Origin: Gammaproteobacteria bacterium
Lineage (GTDB): Bacteria; Pseudomonadota; Gammaproteobacteria; DSM-19610
Length of the DNA: 31,674 nt
Assembly (NCBI GenBank): GCA_030618475.1
Contig: JAUXDG010000004.1
Span: forward strand, 1 to 31,674
Reading direction: 5' to 3'
Part shown: positions 23,586 through 31,029 of the stretch, in pieces
How the letters are laid out: every line of letters begins with the position of its first letter
Position numbering within the stretch: position 1 is the first letter of the stretch
Translations under genes and position numbers: made by a program
The notes under the pieces: model-generated
The model's input: the letters and a program-made list of their open reading frames with translations, nothing else
The model's database searches: none
Told to the model about the DNA's origin: nothing

Positions 23586-24113
23586 ATGGCTAATATACTA
23601 ATTGTCTATTCAACGACTGATGGGCATACCAGAAAAATCTGCTTTCATTTACAGCAGGTAATCGAGAATCAGAGCAATCAAGTAACAGTTGTTTCCGTAG
23701 ATGATGCAAGCGCCATCGACTTGGATTCATTCGACAAAATAGTAATTGGAGCAAGTATTCGCTACGGCAAACACAGTCCTGCAATCTATGAATTTATAAA
23801 AGATAATTCACGAATTCTGGACAGCAAATCCAACGCGTTTTTCTCTGTGAATGTTGTTGCACGTAAACCGGAGAAAAATACACCTGAAACAAATCCGTAT
23901 CTCAAAAAGTTTCTCAAACAAATATCATGGAAACCGAAAACACTCGCTGTTTTTGCAGGAAAAATAGACTATCAAAAATACAAATTCCGGGACCGTTTTA
24001 TGATCAGGTTAATTATGTGGATGACCAAAGGGCCGACTGATCCAGAAACAAATATTGAATTTACAAATTGGAACCAGGTTGAAGAGTTTGGTCGAGTTAT
24101 TAGTGAGATGTAA
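23586..24113 (+). CDS. hemG: Quinone-dependent protoporphyrinogen IX dehydrogenase
   Basis: Oxidises protoporphyrinogen IX to protoporphyrin IX in heme synthesis, passing electrons to the quinone pool. It is a flavodoxin-like protein of 175 residues at the membrane surface. The FMN-loop region is LIVYSTTDGHTRKI. IVIGASIRYGKHSPA, FFSVNVVARKPEK and the membrane-associating insert with DRFMIRLIMWM match E. coli HemG closely. The coding sequence is distinctly AT-rich (many AAA, AAT, ATA codons) compared with flanking genes, suggesting recent acquisition. No strong ribosome site is seen before ATG 23586; the upstream sequence is A/T-rich. It converges on the next gene with 21 bases between stops. 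Confidence 0.95.
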   Translation: MANILIVYSTTDGHTRKICFHLQQVIENQSNQVTVVSVDDASAIDLDSFDKIVIGASIRYGKHSPAIYEFIKDNSRILDSKSNAFFSVNVVARKPEKNTPETNPYLKKFLKQISWKPKTLAVFAGKIDYQKYKFRDRFMIRLIMWMTKGPTDPETNIEFTNWNQVEEFGRVISEM

Positions 24114-24134
24114 CAGGTGTGTGAAAAATCCGCT

Positions 24135-25649
24135 TCAGGCAGTCAGCGCTGCATTGATGACACCATTTCCCGGTTTGAGCCAGGCCTGCTTATGCTCGTT
24201 AATCAGAGCGTGTGCGCGAATAGCGAGAGACCTGTCAAGCTCAGATGCGCGTTGCAGGGCTTCGTAACCCACCTGTGAGTGGCCGCATACCAGCATCTCA
24301 CGGCCACTGGCATAGCATATATCGGCATTGTCCTGATTGCCTTTGTACGTGCTCAGATAAACCGATATGGCCTTTTCCTTATCCAGGAACCTCGCGGCCA
24401 GTTGTATATAATGCATTGCAGAGTCACCGCGCAGGTTTTGTATTTGCGCTCGTTCCTGGAGTTTTTCGAAACGCGTCTTTTCTTTGCGGAAGCGGGTGTG
24501 ACGTTCATTCCATTCGGGGGCGACTATCGTTTGCCAGTATTTATCCAGATTTTTCAGGATTGCACTGGATTTGAATATACCGTGAAAGGCATTGCGTTCC
24601 GGCAGCTTTGACCATTGCAGGTGATCGATGCTGAGGACTGCCAGAAGGTCCCGCAGGCCCGTATGCCTGGCATCTCGACAGGCCTGGGCCTGTAGCAGCC
24701 AGCGCCTGGCAGCGTCTTCAGTGAGAATTCTTTCCACTATCAGTTCGAAGTGACTGAAGGGTTTTACCACCGGTGTCGGGCAGCGTTCTGCGGCTTTGAA
24801 CATCATTGGCCAGTACTGTTGGGCAAGGAATGAGCTGGCAACCACCTGGTTTGCCAGGTAGTCCATGGCATTGTTTTCGTCGGTATTCTCAAGCACCCAG
24901 CGGCTCTGCATATGTTGCAGGTCAGCGCGCAACTCAGTGCTGGTTCTTCCCGTGAATTCAGCGATTCCGGTTGCGAGCTTCAAAAACAGCTTTGCATACA
25001 ATGTCGGATAGCTTTCAAGGGATTTGATGATGGTGGCCCAGTCATCTGAAGCCTGTACGGCCCAACCCAGAACGTGCTTCTGTCTGCTGGCAGTTGCAGC
25101 AATGGCTCCGGCCAGTGCGAGGCGAAACTGACCTGGCGATATGAAGAACAGGCTTGGAGCACCTGCGCAAAGGGTGTATTTATGGAAAAAGGGTATTGGC
25201 CAGCTGGGCGTCACCCTGATTTTCAGTTCTGCCTGCGGCGTAAGAATAACATGGTCAATCGGTTTGATTCCGAAGTGTGAAACACGACGTTCCAGCATGG
25301 AAAACAGTAGCGGAGCCTGCTTTTTTTCTATGCGGACGCCCGAGTGTGTGCCTGGACGTGAGTAATACAGCTGTGTCGACAGTATTCCGCAAAACAGACT
25401 GATGGAACCCAGCACCCCAACCAGAAACCAGTCCAGTGGACCCTGGATGTGACTAAGCATGTGTATTGTGGCAGCGGAGGCTGCTATCAGTAATATTACT
25501 GGGGACAACATCAGGGCACAGCCGAGTACATTGGCAAGGATCAGCAGCACAAGGTGCAGGCTACTGGAGCGTTCATAGCTGCGCCTGGCCTTTGTCAAGG
25601 TCGGTGCAAACCAAACGGCAATCTGTTCGCTTAGTGCGTACTGTTGCAT
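24135..25649 (-). CDS. M48-peptidase-like membrane protein lacking the HExxH motif, with TPR-like C-terminus
   Basis: Not a named family that I can place exactly. From ATG 25649 it has 504 residues. Two hydrophobic regions (about 31-62 and 72-95) precede a segment arranged like the M48 peptidase domain: GVRIEKKQAPLLFSMLERR, HVILTPQAELKIRV, LCAGAPSLFFISPGQFRLALA. At the point where M48 enzymes have HExxH, this protein has GAIAA (181-185), so zinc-dependent catalysis is not expected. The C-terminal part (about 410-500) has helical repeats like TPRs (AMHYIQLAARFLDKEKAISVYL, QVGYEALQRASELD). ATG 25649 has GGAG eight bases upstream; a GTG at 25784 would add 45 less convincing residues. Pseudo-peptidase or scaffold is my inference. 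Confidence 0.6.
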   Translation of the reverse strand: MQQYALSEQIAVWFAPTLTKARRSYERSSSLHLVLLILANVLGCALMLSPVILLIAASAATIHMLSHIQGPLDWFLVGVLGSISLFCGILSTQLYYSRPGTHSGVRIEKKQAPLLFSMLERRVSHFGIKPIDHVILTPQAELKIRVTPSWPIPFFHKYTLCAGAPSLFFISPGQFRLALAGAIAATASRQKHVLGWAVQASDDWATIIKSLESYPTLYAKLFLKLATGIAEFTGRTSTELRADLQHMQSRWVLENTDENNAMDYLANQVVASSFLAQQYWPMMFKAAERCPTPVVKPFSHFELIVERILTEDAARRWLLQAQACRDARHTGLRDLLAVLSIDHLQWSKLPERNAFHGIFKSSAILKNLDKYWQTIVAPEWNERHTRFRKEKTRFEKLQERAQIQNLRGDSAMHYIQLAARFLDKEKAISVYLSTYKGNQDNADICYASGREMLVCGHSQVGYEALQRASELDRSLAIRAHALINEHKQAWLKPGNGVINAALTA

Positions 25650-25871
25650 TACAAACTCTCCACGTCCCGGTACTTGCAGGACATTCTGCAGCTGTTTGAG
25701 CCGGGATTCAGCGAATTGCTTCACATTCGGAGGACGGAGACTGAGACCACGGTCACCAAATCGGCAGGTTTGGCCCGCACGCACATGACAATCGGGTGAG
25801 TAATATGCTTTCGGAAACCGACATCAGGAAAAAATCGCAGAAGACGCCCGCTGGCTCTTGGGGTCGTGGAG

Positions 25872-26462
25872 TTACTCTTTACCCTGCTGTTGCCGATCGA
25901 AATGCCGCCCCGATAGCCATTCGTCTAGTGGTTGAATGTAGGGCTGCCGACCGTTATCGAGAAACCAGGAATCCACCGCGTATCGTTTACCTGTGCTTCG
26001 ATCGAGAATGACCGCCGACCAGTGCACATCCAGAATCCAGGGATGCCGCAGCTTGCGGTCCTCCACCTCGTGCCACTGTATCAGGCCATCCTTGCTCAAC
26101 AGTTGCAGATAACTTGTGGTGTTTTTCGATTCGGAGATACAGTCAAGCTGGCCAGGCAGACCGGCACCCGCGACATTTTTGGCCCGATCACGCCAGGTTC
26201 CGGTGATTTTCCCGACCTGTGTTTCAAGCAGGGCTATTGCCCGCCGGATCTGTTCACGTTCGGCGGCCGGGGATTCTGTTGGTGGAAAAAGCGATACCAC
26301 CTGGTGCCACTGATCCTCGCTGAGTGTTACTGTTTCTCCCTCATCACAGTGATAATCAGTGCAGCTGAAGAATGGCGGCGGCGCACGCCCGGCAATTACC
26401 GTTATCGGGTACATGCAGGTAAAATAAGCCAGAGACATGATTATGGTGTGTGCTGCTTTCAT
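25872..26462 (-). CDS. Exported protein with possible Cys-His-Asp triad, unknown function
   Basis: A protein of 196 residues beginning with a signal sequence to about residue 24 (SLAYFTCMYPITVIAG), followed by two Cys (34, 39). In the mature part, Cys108 in LDCISESKNTTSYLQLL, His147 in DVHWSAVILD and Asp164 in YAVDSWF occur in the order and context of transglutaminase-like or papain-like cysteine proteases, with a small residue and hydroxyl residues after the Cys. This is an inference; I do not recognise a named family. It lies upstream of the M48-like gene in the same orientation (222 nt apart) and divergent from ubiA. The start ATG 26462 has no clear ribosome site. Confidence 0.65.
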   Translation of the reverse strand: MKAAHTIIMSLAYFTCMYPITVIAGRAPPPFFSCTDYHCDEGETVTLSEDQWHQVVSLFPPTESPAAEREQIRRAIALLETQVGKITGTWRDRAKNVAGAGLPGQLDCISESKNTTSYLQLLSKDGLIQWHEVEDRKLRHPWILDVHWSAVILDRSTGKRYAVDSWFLDNGRQPYIQPLDEWLSGRHFDRQQQGKE

Positions 26463-26528
26463 TGTTTAAAAATAGGGGATCTGGAGTTCAATTTCCAGCG
26501 CCAGAATTAACCGATTGAATGTTTTCGC

Positions 26529-27386
26529 ATGAAAGACCGATTGATTCAATATTCTCATTTAATGAGGCTCAACCGGCCTGTCGGCATATACCTGCTGTTG
26601 TGGCCAACGCTCTGGGCGCTATGGATTGCCGGTGAGGGACATCCTGATTTACTGGTGGTTTTTGTCTTTGTAAGTGGTGTTGTGCTCATGCGGTCGGCGG
26701 GCTGCGTGATTAATGACTATGCTGACAGGGAGTTTGATCCGCACGTTGAGCGATCCAGGGATCGGCCGATTGCTGCCGGGCGTGTAAAACCGGAAGAGGC
26801 ACTGGCGCTGTTTGCGGTTTTATGTCTCGGCGCATTTGGCCTGGTGTTGTTGATGAACGAGCTGACGATCTGGTTGTCACTGGCGGGTGTGATACTGGCG
26901 GCAAGCTATCCGTTTATGAAGCGTTATACCCATCTGCCTCAGGTGTATCTGGGTGCGGCCTTCGGCTGGGCGGTGCCGATGGCATTTGCCGCGCAAACGG
27001 GTAGCGTTCCAAAGCTGGCCTGGCTGCTGTTTGTGGCGACGGTGTTATGGGCCACGGTTTACGACACCATGTACGGCATGGTGGATCGGGAAGACGATAT
27101 AAAAATTGGCGTCAAATCGACTGCGGTGCTGTTTGGCGAGGCGGACCGGGCCATCATTGCCATCATACAGCTACTGTTTTTAGGTGCGCTGCTGCTTATT
27201 GGTCAGGCCGCAGATCTCCGCGGCTATTATTATTTCGGAGTTTTACTGGCAGCAGCCTTATCGATATATCAGCAGTACTTGATACGCAATCGCGAACCGG
27301 AATACTGCTTTCAGGCATTCCTGAATAATAACTGGCTGGGTGCTGCCGTATTTTCCGGTCTTGTGCTCCACTATCTGGTGCACTAG
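26529..27386 (+). CDS. ubiA: 4-hydroxybenzoate polyprenyltransferase
   Basis: Attaches the polyprenyl tail to 4-hydroxybenzoate in ubiquinone synthesis; an integral inner-membrane enzyme of 285 residues with eight or nine hydrophobic helices. The two Asp-rich motifs are NDYADREFD with VERSRDRPIAAG, and YDTMYGMVDREDD with IGVKSTAVLFG. NRPVGIYLLLWPTLWAL is the family N-terminus. ubiC (chorismate lyase), often adjacent, is absent. ATG 26529 has a weak ribosome site. Its TAG stop shares a CTAG with the TAG stop of the convergent AgmX-like gene, so the two coding regions overlap by four bases at their 3' ends. Confidence 0.96.
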   Translation: MKDRLIQYSHLMRLNRPVGIYLLLWPTLWALWIAGEGHPDLLVVFVFVSGVVLMRSAGCVINDYADREFDPHVERSRDRPIAAGRVKPEEALALFAVLCLGAFGLVLLMNELTIWLSLAGVILAASYPFMKRYTHLPQVYLGAAFGWAVPMAFAAQTGSVPKLAWLLFVATVLWATVYDTMYGMVDREDDIKIGVKSTAVLFGEADRAIIAIIQLLFLGALLLIGQAADLRGYYYFGVLLAAALSIYQQYLIRNREPEYCFQAFLNNNWLGAAVFSGLVLHYLVH

Positions 27387-28327
27387 GCAGGCAGGAAGTC
27401 TATCGGATATGTGAGTGTTACTGCACCGACCTGTTTGGCGCCAAAGTTAAACATCTTGATGCGCTGTACCAGTTTGCGCTCCAGAGCGGCATTGCCAAGT
27501 TCACTGGAGAGCAGTTCGATTGCGGTGATCTTTCCGCTTGGAGCAATCGTCAGTCTCAGAACCAACTTGCCTTGCAGTGTCGGGTCCTTACGTAATGCGC
27601 GATTGTAGAGGCTGTAAATCGCACTCTTGTTTCGATCGAATACGATCTGGATTTCCTCGATGCTCCGAGAAGCAGTCTTGCTGCTTCTGCGCTTGCTGTT
27701 AGCTGAAGTTGTGGAAATCGAGCTTTTCACTTTGGTTGCAGTCCGTGCAAGCAGTTGTGTTGAGCCGGTGTCGCGGCTCATGGCGGCGGTTCTGATGCCC
27801 TGGCTGCCATTTCCTACTTTTGACGTAATCAGCGCCCGTTCTGTCTTTCTGGCTGATGATCCATTGTTGCTCAGGCGCTTTGCACCGCGCAGTTCATCAA
27901 CAGACTGATCGCGCAGGTCGGCAAGTGAGTCCTGCATGGCCAGCAAGCCGGCGGAGGACGCTTTTTTGCGTGCCTGCTCAATGGCATCAACCTTGGGCTT
28001 CTCGGCTGGCATCTTCTTGACCACCTTTGGTGGGATTTTCTTTTTCGGCAGCGGTTTCTTTTTGGCTTCCGGCTTGGGTTTCGGTTTTTCCACCGGTTTG
28101 GGTTTGGGCTTGGGTTTAGGTTGAATGTGTTTTTCGAAAATCAGTTTGGCAACCCGCGGTGGCAGCTCGATTTCCTTCTCAAGCGGTTTCTTTATCTGCG
28201 GAAGCATAGGTATGGCAACACCCAGCGAGATGGTCAGCAGCAGTATCGTGATAAGCACTTTGCGGAAGCGACGTTCGTCTTCCGCTGATACCGACCATGG
28301 CAATGACAGTGAGTGGGAATAGACCAT
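27383..28327 (-). CDS. TonB-like energy transducer with AgmX/PglI C-terminal domain
   Basis: An inner-membrane-anchored periplasm-spanning protein of 314 residues. One transmembrane helix (about 24-43) is followed by a long Lys/Pro-rich rod (about 70-115, repeated KP dipeptides), a low-complexity Ser/Ala/Arg region, and a C-terminal domain (about 222-314) with EIQIVFDRNKSAIYSLYNRAL, GKLVLRLTIAPSG and ALERKLVQRIKMFNF. That domain is the AgmX/PglI C-terminal type, named from Myxococcus motility proteins and related to TonB C-termini. It is the last gene of the operon, ten bases after the second ExbD, and presumably transmits force generated by the ExbB-ExbD proton motor to the envelope. Its partner at the outer membrane is not in this window. 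Confidence 0.88.
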   Translation of the reverse strand: MVYSHSLSLPWSVSAEDERRFRKVLITILLLTISLGVAIPMLPQIKKPLEKEIELPPRVAKLIFEKHIQPKPKPKPKPVEKPKPKPEAKKKPLPKKKIPPKVVKKMPAEKPKVDAIEQARKKASSAGLLAMQDSLADLRDQSVDELRGAKRLSNNGSSARKTERALITSKVGNGSQGIRTAAMSRDTGSTQLLARTATKVKSSISTTSANSKRRSSKTASRSIEEIQIVFDRNKSAIYSLYNRALRKDPTLQGKLVLRLTIAPSGKITAIELLSSELGNAALERKLVQRIKMFNFGAKQVGAVTLTYPIDFLPA

Positions 28328-28337
28328 TGTTATTGTC

Positions 28338-28844
28338 CTAGCTTTCCTGGGCAGCCTTCTGCATCACAGCGAGAGAAATCTTTCCGAAGCCTGCTTCGGT
28401 GCAGGTCGCCATAACCTTTTTCAAAAGCCGGTACGGGATCTCTTTGTTGCCCATGATGGTGACTTCCGGGGCCTTCATTTTATCGGGGCTGCTTTCCAGC
28501 AGGCGCCGCTTGTTCTGGGTTTCCAGTGCGAACTTGAGGGGATCGATCACCAGCTTGTCGCTCCTATTGACGTCCTTCAGCAGTGCGATACGGTTGCCCT
28601 GAACAAGGATGTCGCGCTCTGTCACCATGACCACTACGTTCTGACGCGGTTTCTGTTCGGCGATGGACTCGGGCAGATCGACATTCCTGGTGCTGGGCAA
28701 GACTTCACCTTCCCCGGAGTTCACCAGGAGAAAGAATACCAGGATGGTGAAGATATCCATCAGCGACACCAGGTTGAACGCAGGGGTACCCTTGTGACGT
28801 TTGTGGTGACGTTCCATGCGCTTTGCACGGCGTGATTGCTTCAT
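28338..28844 (-). CDS. ExbD/TolR-family stator protein with conserved transmembrane Asp
   Basis: A proton-motor subunit of 168 residues. A strongly basic N-terminus is followed by one helix FNLVSLMDIFTILVFFLLV, with Asp30 in the position of the proton-accepting Asp of ExbD and TolR. The periplasmic domain follows: NVVVMVTERDILVQGN and a C-terminal KVMATCTEAGFGKISLAVM, as in this family. The ATG overlaps the upstream ExbD stop by four bases (ATGA), implying coupled translation and probable 1:1 production with that partner. Confidence 0.92.
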   Translation of the reverse strand: MKQSRRAKRMERHHKRHKGTPAFNLVSLMDIFTILVFFLLVNSGEGEVLPSTRNVDLPESIAEQKPRQNVVVMVTERDILVQGNRIALLKDVNRSDKLVIDPLKFALETQNKRRLLESSPDKMKAPEVTIMGNKEIPYRLLKKVMATCTEAGFGKISLAVMQKAAQES

Positions 28845-29374
28845 TGCCCGCTCCTTACAGCCGTTTTTACGCTCGCCGGCGGGGCGTCTCCGATGGAGAT
28901 GGCCGGGAACAGTTCCGCCGTAACGATTTCGTCATCCTGTCTGACCTGGGCGACACGCAGAGTGTCCATCATTTCGACCAGGCGCTCGTAGGGAATATCA
29001 GCTTCCAGTAACAGCGTCACGTCCAACTTGTCGGGAAAACGTGCCTTGATCTGCTGCAGCATATCCGAGACCTGTTGTAAATGACTGTCGTCCGGCGTCA
29101 CCGCCACCAGTTTCAGCAGGCCGCGTTTGCGATCACCAATTTCGATAAATTGCTGTCGCAAGATGACTTCCAGCTGCAGTTTCTCCGGCTCGTCCTGCTT
29201 GGCGGCTTGATTCGCGGATCCGGGTGTCGGCAGGTTCAGCTCAAGAATCGTGATGCGCGAGAACACCGCCGTAATGAGCAGGAACGGCACCAGGATGACC
29301 ATCAGGTTCATGAAGGCCGTAATGTTCACCTCAGCCGGTTCACTGAGGTGTTTTTTACGCCAGCGACGTTTCAT
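28841..29374 (-). CDS. ExbD/TolR-family protein with Asn in place of the transmembrane Asp
   Basis: The first of two adjacent ExbD-type proteins, 177 residues. After a basic N-terminus the single helix reads NITAFMNLMVILVPFLLI. The family's protonatable Asp position (PLID in typical members) is Asn23 here, while the neighbouring paralogue keeps Asp. The periplasmic part has the usual repeated strand-helix pattern: LQLEVILRQQFIEIGD, then a C-terminal TLLLEADIPYERLVEMMDTLR. The start overlaps the ExbB stop by one base (TGATG). It is likely a structural partner of the active ExbD in a mixed dimer rather than a proton carrier. Confidence 0.9.
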   Translation of the reverse strand: MKRRWRKKHLSEPAEVNITAFMNLMVILVPFLLITAVFSRITILELNLPTPGSANQAAKQDEPEKLQLEVILRQQFIEIGDRKRGLLKLVAVTPDDSHLQQVSDMLQQIKARFPDKLDVTLLLEADIPYERLVEMMDTLRVAQVRQDDEIVTAELFPAISIGDAPPASVKTAVRSGQ

Positions 29375-30018
29375 CAGGCGGGCGTTCCGCGGCGTTCGGT
29401 GAGAATGTTAAGGAATTTGACCGAGGCCATCTCCAGACTGTCGACCAGTTCGGTGGTCTTGGTCTGCAGCACCGTGTAGATCAGCAACAGTGGAATAGCG
29501 GCCATCAGGCCAAACGCGGTGGTGTTCATGGCGACCGAAATACTGGCGGATAGCATGTCAGCTTTCTCTGCAGGGTTGGCGTTGGCGACGGCGGTGAAGG
29601 CCTGGATCAGGCCCATGATGGTGCCCAGCAGCCCCAGCAGGGTGGCGATATTGGCAAACGTTGCCAGGTAGTGGGTGCGTTTTTCCAGCCGAGGCACGGT
29701 TTCCATCAAGCCTTCTTCCATGGCGAATTCCACGTCATCGCGACGGGTCTTGCTGTCAGCCCGATCGAGGCCGTAACGCAGAATACGGCTCAACGCAGAC
29801 TTGGATTTTTCGGTGATGGCGACGGCCTGGCCGTATTTACCGTCCAGTAACAGCGGCATGACCTGCTTCCAGACGCGCCGGTTGGTGGCGCGGGCAGCTG
29901 TCAGATAGATGTAACGTTCCACGGCGATCGCGACACCGAGTGCCAGTACCACCACGATGGGGTACATAAACAATCCGCCGGACTGGAAAAATTGTACAAA
30001 GCTTGAGTAGATATCCAT
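29374..30018 (-). CDS. MotA/TolQ/ExbB-family proton channel protein
   Basis: An inner-membrane stator subunit of 214 residues. Three hydrophobic segments are visible: about 16-36 (FMYPIVVVLALGVAIAVERYIYL), about 118-141 (ATLLGLLGTIMGLIQAF) and about 158-186 (SVAMNTTAFGLMAAIPLLLIY). The TLLGLLGTIMG and the Thr-containing MNTTAFGL line the proton path in this family. The large cytoplasmic loop lies between the first and second helices. AGGAG precedes ATG 30018. It is followed directly by the two ExbD genes and the AgmX-like gene, giving a complete proton-driven motor set. Confidence 0.93.
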   Translation of the reverse strand: MDIYSSFVQFFQSGGLFMYPIVVVLALGVAIAVERYIYLTAARATNRRVWKQVMPLLLDGKYGQAVAITEKSKSALSRILRYGLDRADSKTRRDDVEFAMEEGLMETVPRLEKRTHYLATFANIATLLGLLGTIMGLIQAFTAVANANPAEKADMLSASISVAMNTTAFGLMAAIPLLLIYTVLQTKTTELVDSLEMASVKFLNILTERRGTPA

Positions 30019-30070
30019 GGTGAACTCCTAGAAAGTGCCTACTGTTTTACGGGGATAACAGCCCGGATCT

Positions 30071-30412
30071 TTAGTTCGTTTTGTGAACTGTGTCGTAATA
30101 TTGCAATTTTCGCCTGAAAACGTCCGGGTCAACCGGCTGTAATGCCTCTTCAATCAAGCTGTTAACCGGCCGGTCGGGTGCCAGGCCGGCGTCCGGGTCC
30201 TTCCAGGGAACGATAAACAGTGCTTTGGGTAATTCGCGGTTGCCAAAAACTGCCATGCCGTCCAGTTCCATTTCTTCCACTGCCATCGCGGGGGCAGCGG
30301 CAAGCAGGACAAGAGCAACCGGCAGGAGCGGTCTGCTGACCGCGATTTGGTCAGGCTTTGGAAAAACTATCGCGGTCAGCAGACCCCTGCAGGTTTGCAG
30401 AAAATACTTCAC
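30071..30412 (-). CDS. Small exported protein of the ExbBD/TPR operon
   Basis: A protein of 113 residues with an unusually long signal region. The hydrophobic core LLPVALVLLAAAPAMA ends at Ala44 and gives a mature protein of about 69 residues: VEEMELDGMAVFGNREL, PKALFIVPWKDPD, then a Pro-rich tail. Codons 10-28 of the signal region fall entirely within a 56-nt palindrome (30330-30385). The ATG overlaps the stop of the upstream TPR lipoprotein by four bases (ATGA), so it belongs to the operon. The mature sequence is not a family I can name. The position next to the motor genes suggests a periplasmic accessory role. Confidence 0.8.
   Translation of the reverse strand: MKYFLQTCRGLLTAIVFPKPDQIAVSRPLLPVALVLLAAAPAMAVEEMELDGMAVFGNRELPKALFIVPWKDPDAGLAPDRPVNSLIEEALQPVDPDVFRRKLQYYDTVHKTN
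30330..30385. repeat. 17-bp perfect inverted repeat inside a signal-peptide coding region
   Basis: The arms GGTCTGCTGACCGCGAT (30330-30346) and its exact complement (30369-30385) are separated by 22 bases. Beyond them, GCAGG and its complement extend the pairing imperfectly. The whole palindrome is in frame within codons 10-28 of the small exported protein and adds a stretch unlike a normal n-region. It resembles a REP unit inserted into a coding sequence. Confidence 0.8.
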
Positions 30413-31029
30413 TGGTCTGTCATCGCCTGTGCCGAGCCGTTGCGGCGCTCCAGATCAACCAGCCAGCGATTAACGCTCGGGTCTGGTTCGGCGGCCAGTT
30501 GCTGGTACGTTTTGTAGTGCTCCAGTGCCAAAGCAGGCTGTCCCAGGTAGAGGTCGTAGAGAATACCGATATTGCGGTGCACCAGTGCGTAACCGGCATC
30601 CAGCTTTAAGGCTTTGTCGTAGGCGCTCAGCGCAGACGCGAAGTCGCCCTGTTGCCGATAAAGGATACCCAGCTGATGGTGTGCAGCTGCAGTGGCGGGA
30701 TTTAATTCGACAGCTTTCTTGAGCGCCTCCATCGCAGCCTCGTCCTGGTCGGTGTGCTGGTAGGCAATACCCAGGTTGATATGGGGGCCGGCAAGTTCCG
30801 GGTTTTTATCAATGAAGTCCAGTAAAACGGGGACAGCCGACTGATAGTCACCACTCTGCATCAGTACCAGTGCCTTGTCGTAATTACCGGGCATGGCGGG
30901 GGCGGCTTCAGACTTTTGCCCGCTGTTATCGACACTGCTGGTCGGTGTGCTGCTGCAGCCACTGAACAGCAGCAGGCCGGTCAGGCAGACTGTTAACCAG
31001 TTATTGAAGAATGGCGACAAAATTCTCAC
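30409..31029 (-). CDS. TPR-repeat lipoprotein
   Basis: An envelope protein of 206 residues with a lipoprotein signal (LLLFSGC, lipid-modified Cys25) and a Ser/Thr-rich linker. At least three tetratricopeptide repeats follow (about 48-180): YDKALVLMQSGDYQSAVPVL, AGPHINLGIAYQHTDQDEAAMEAL, AAAHHQLGILYRQQGDFASALSAY and ALVHRNIGILYDLYLGQPALALEHY. These are protein-interaction scaffolds. The start is GTG 31029, which overlaps the preceding gene by 29 nt; a TTG at 31020 preceded by AAGGTGAG is a credible alternative that shortens the signal peptide by three residues. It likely connects the AgmX-type motor to other envelope components. Confidence 0.88.
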   Translation of the reverse strand: MRILSPFFNNWLTVCLTGLLLFSGCSSTPTSSVDNSGQKSEAAPAMPGNYDKALVLMQSGDYQSAVPVLLDFIDKNPELAGPHINLGIAYQHTDQDEAAMEALKKAVELNPATAAAHHQLGILYRQQGDFASALSAYDKALKLDAGYALVHRNIGILYDLYLGQPALALEHYKTYQQLAAEPDPSVNRWLVDLERRNGSAQAMTDQ

